A stretch of DNA of 7,723 bases from Cyanobacteria bacterium UBA11372 (lineage in GTDB: Bacteria > Cyanobacteriota > Cyanobacteriia > Cyanobacteriales > Aerosakkonemataceae), in assembly GCA_003486675.1 (NCBI GenBank), contig DNGG01000006.1:421-8143 (forward strand). The letters are read 5' to 3'. Shown piece after piece: positions 6,063-7,723 of this stretch (its first letter is position 1; every line of letters starts with the position of its first letter). A program made the translations under genes and the position numbers. Under the pieces are notes generated by a model. It was not told the origin of the DNA, searched no databases, and saw nothing but the letters and a program-made list of their open reading frames with translations.

Positions 6063-6601
6063 TCGCATACTACACCTTGTTCAACCCCAGCTCACCTAAA
6101 GCTAGGGAATCTATTCAAACTGAATTGTCAATTTATAGCGTGCCACTTTTATCCCAGCGCGACATAGACTATAGCCCACTCGAACAGCTGCTAGCCCAAC
6201 AAGACTTTCAAGCAGCCGATCGGATGACCCTGCAAAAAATGTGCGAATTGGCAGGGCCAGATGCGGTCCAACGAAAATGGCTGTATTTTACAGAAGTAGA
6301 AAGCTTCCCCATAACTGACCTGCAAACGATTAATACCCTCTGGCTGCTTCACTCCGAAGGCAGGTTCGGCTTTTCCGTACAGCGGGAAATTTGGCTGGGT
6401 ACGGGTAAAAATTGGGATAAGCTCTGGCTCAAAATTGGCTGGAAAGCCGGAAATACCTGGACGCGCTACCCCAGTGAATTTACCTGGGATCTTTCGGCTC
6501 CTAGAGGTCACCTACCCCTGTCTAACCAGTTGCGCGGGGTGCGAGTCATTGCAGCGCTGCTGAATCACCCAGCTTGGTCTAGCACGCCAAGTAGCGGCTA
6601 A
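5972..6601 (+). CDS. gun4: GUN4-domain protein (Gun4/Ycf53), N-terminally truncated
   Basis: Gun4 binds protoporphyrin IX and Mg-protoporphyrin and stimulates magnesium chelatase (ChlH) in chlorophyll synthesis. The GUN4 core is complete: DYSPLEQLLAQQDFQAAD (66-83), CELAGPDAVQRKWLYFTEVE (91-110), FPITDLQTINTLW (112-124), GRFGFSVQREIW (130-141), KIGWKAGNTWTRYP (154-167) and LSAPRGHLPLSNQLRGVRV (174-192). It closely resembles the Synechocystis protein as I remember it (about 233 residues). Residues 1-29 come from the apparent transposon end; Gun4-like sequence begins near residue 31. The N-terminal helical domain, about 58 residues, is missing. No in-frame ATG precedes the core. Possible starts are TTG at 5972, 6077 and 6125 and GTG at 6140, none with a good ribosome site. 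It may be a pseudogene, a truncated extra copy, or a functional core-only protein. Confidence 0.85.
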   Translation: MNGATLIGLAKFCIAQEAPTIPKRLVVRNSLAYYTLFNPSSPKARESIQTELSIYSVPLLSQRDIDYSPLEQLLAQQDFQAADRMTLQKMCELAGPDAVQRKWLYFTEVESFPITDLQTINTLWLLHSEGRFGFSVQREIWLGTGKNWDKLWLKIGWKAGNTWTRYPSEFTWDLSAPRGHLPLSNQLRGVRVIAALLNHPAWSSTPSSG

Positions 6602-6701
6602 TTTAAGAGAAAAAAATCGGAAATTTCTACTCAGCAACTGTTTGTCAGCGGTAAAGGTTGGGAACCTTAAGAATAGTCAATCATCCTTTGATGGCAGCGA
6701 G
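6602..6701. other. Short gap before the terminal kinase-like gene
   Basis: This 100-bp gap separates the gun4 stop from the next gene on the same strand. I see no clear terminator hairpin or promoter pair. The frame of the downstream gene is open through this gap, so a start upstream of the chosen ATG cannot be excluded. Confidence 0.4.
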
Positions 6702-7723
6702 ATGGAAATTACACAAATAGCAGGTATGAAGGTGGCAGTAGGCATGGTAGCTCCAGAAAACAGACTTTCTTACAGTCTGGACGGTTTGACAGCAACAGCA
6801 CGGGAACAACAACGCCTCAAAGCTTTGGCAGAGTCGCGCTTGCTCGAAGCAGAAACGATCGCAGTTTTTGAGGAAGCGACTCAGACAGCCGCGCACTTTT
6901 TGGACGTGCCGATCTGCATTTTGGGTCTGATGGATCAAGACCGTCAAGTATTCAAGTCAGCGGTAGGTTTATCTCGCCTAGGACTGATGAATGCTCTGGC
7001 GTCCTCGCGTCAGTTACCCCGCGAGCAATCTTTCTGTACCCACGTGGTAGAAAGTCAAAAAGTTTTGGTAATTAATAATACCGCCAGCGATCCGCTTTAT
7101 TCTAAAAGCGTGCTAGTGCAGCAATACGGCATCCGCGCCTACCTGGGAGTGCCGCTATTTACTTCATCGGGACAATGTCTGGGTACGCTGGCGGTGATGG
7201 AGCGAATGCCGCGAAGTTTTACCAGCAAGGATATTGAGTTTTTGGAACTCATGGCGCGCTGGAGCATGAGCGAATATGAGCGCAACCGTCTTTTGGAAGA
7301 AGGCAGCACCAGGTCGGAAGTGCAGGTCAATCTCAGCGCACCCATCCGTCTGAGCAGTAATTCTGTCAACCAAATTACCACTAATCAAGTTCAAGTCAAA
7401 TTGCTCTCGGCGCTTACCCAGGAGTTGCGGACGCCGCTGACAAGTGTAATGGGTATGGCGAGCGTTCTGGGTCGCGAAATTTACGGCCCGCTGACGACTA
7501 AACAGAAAGAATACCTGGAAATTATTCAAACGAGCGGTCAGTATTTGCTGACGCTGGTAAATGAAATTTTAGCTTTGGGAACCCTGGATGCGGAAAATGC
7601 GGAACTAAACCTGGCGGCGACGGATATTGAAATGCTCTGCCAGCAGGCGATCGCTCCTTTAGAAGAAATGGCGCACCGCCGCGATCAACAAATTCGCCTG
7701 TCGGTAGAGCCAGGAAATCGCAT
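6702..7723 (+). CDS. GAF-domain histidine-kinase-like protein with glutamine in place of the H-box histidine (3'-partial)
   Basis: The frame runs off the right edge with 340 codons visible, counted from ATG 6702; ATG 6726 is an equally possible start and neither has a strong ribosome site. After a short helical N-terminus, a GAF domain spans about residues 52-195: FEEATQTAAHFLDVPICIL, SFCTHVVE, YGIRAYLGVPL and CLGTLAVM. A Ser/Asn/Gln-rich linker leads to a HisKA-type dimerisation helix pair: LTQELRTPLTSVMGMASVL, then YGPLTTKQKEYLEIIQTSGQ and LLTLVNEILALGTLD. The phospho-acceptor position is Gln240 (CAG at 7419-7421), where active kinases have His. The ATPase domain would follow outside the window. 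The protein may be a pseudokinase that senses through GAF and signals by binding partners. I vaguely recall similar LTQELRTPL proteins in other cyanobacteria, which would make the change ancestral. Confidence 0.85.
   Translation, partial: MEITQIAGMKVAVGMVAPENRLSYSLDGLTATAREQQRLKALAESRLLEAETIAVFEEATQTAAHFLDVPICILGLMDQDRQVFKSAVGLSRLGLMNALASSRQLPREQSFCTHVVESQKVLVINNTASDPLYSKSVLVQQYGIRAYLGVPLFTSSGQCLGTLAVMERMPRSFTSKDIEFLELMARWSMSEYERNRLLEEGSTRSEVQVNLSAPIRLSSNSVNQITTNQVQVKLLSALTQELRTPLTSVMGMASVLGREIYGPLTTKQKEYLEIIQTSGQYLLTLVNEILALGTLDAENAELNLAATDIEMLCQQAIAPLEEMAHRRDQQIRLSVEPGNR

Noticed and set aside
6191..6511. Minus-strand frame of 106 codons over gun4
   Set aside because: It is antisense to the well-conserved GUN4 core and resembles no family I know.
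6691..6693. ATG at 6691 as the start of the last gene
   Set aside because: It is out of frame with the GAF/kinase reading frame. The in-frame candidates are 6702 and 6726.
7139..7529. Two overlapping minus-strand frames near the right edge
   Set aside because: Both are antisense to the GAF/HisKA coding sequence, which is continuous and clearly real.

Overview
The window is cyanobacterial. I count seven copies of the octamer GCGATCGC (HIP1) in 7.7 kb (at 1441, 2057, 2287, 3014, 4059, 4425 and 7647). The recognisable genes also fit this lineage: a GUN4-domain protein, a HetP-family protein, large GAF/PAS sensor kinases, and heptamer and nonamer tandem repeats. The style suggests a filamentous form of the Oscillatoria/Microcoleus/Nostoc kind, but the genus cannot be read from the sequence.

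Left part (1-4436). A giant plus-strand sensor histidine kinase enters from outside the window. Its visible part starts inside a UrtA-like (urea/amide-binding) periplasmic-binding fold and continues GAF, PAS, GAF, PAS, H-box and ATPase domain. The second GAF domain carries an in-frame insertion of about 100 bp made of a heptamer tandem repeat flanked by a 12-bp inverted repeat. Facing it tail to tail is a small HetP-family gene on the minus strand.

Middle part (4437-5860). A 486-bp gene-free stretch holds two families of pyrimidine-rich nonamer repeats. Then comes moaC (molybdenum cofactor synthesis, minus strand). It diverges from a tRNA-Arg(ACG) gene whose likely promoter overlaps the moaC start codons. 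A hairpin follows the tRNA, and after it an AT-rich, hairpin-rich stretch without genes.

Right part (5861-7723). A 32-codon reading frame looks like the tail end of an IS200/IS605-type TnpB. It is followed by a hairpin ending in TTCAC that looks like the element's right end (the 3' end of an omega RNA). Directly after this end, recognisable Gun4 sequence begins. The GUN4 core domain is complete but the N-terminal helical domain is missing and no good start codon is visible, so this looks like a gun4 copy cut by a decayed transposon. The last gene, open at the right edge, is a GAF plus histidine-kinase-like protein in which the phospho-accepting histidine of the H-box is replaced by glutamine.

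The genes do not form one pathway. The strongest observations are the repeat insertion inside a GAF domain, the TnpB/omega-RNA remnant fused to truncated gun4, and the H-to-Q kinase. I saw no wholly new system that I could defend.
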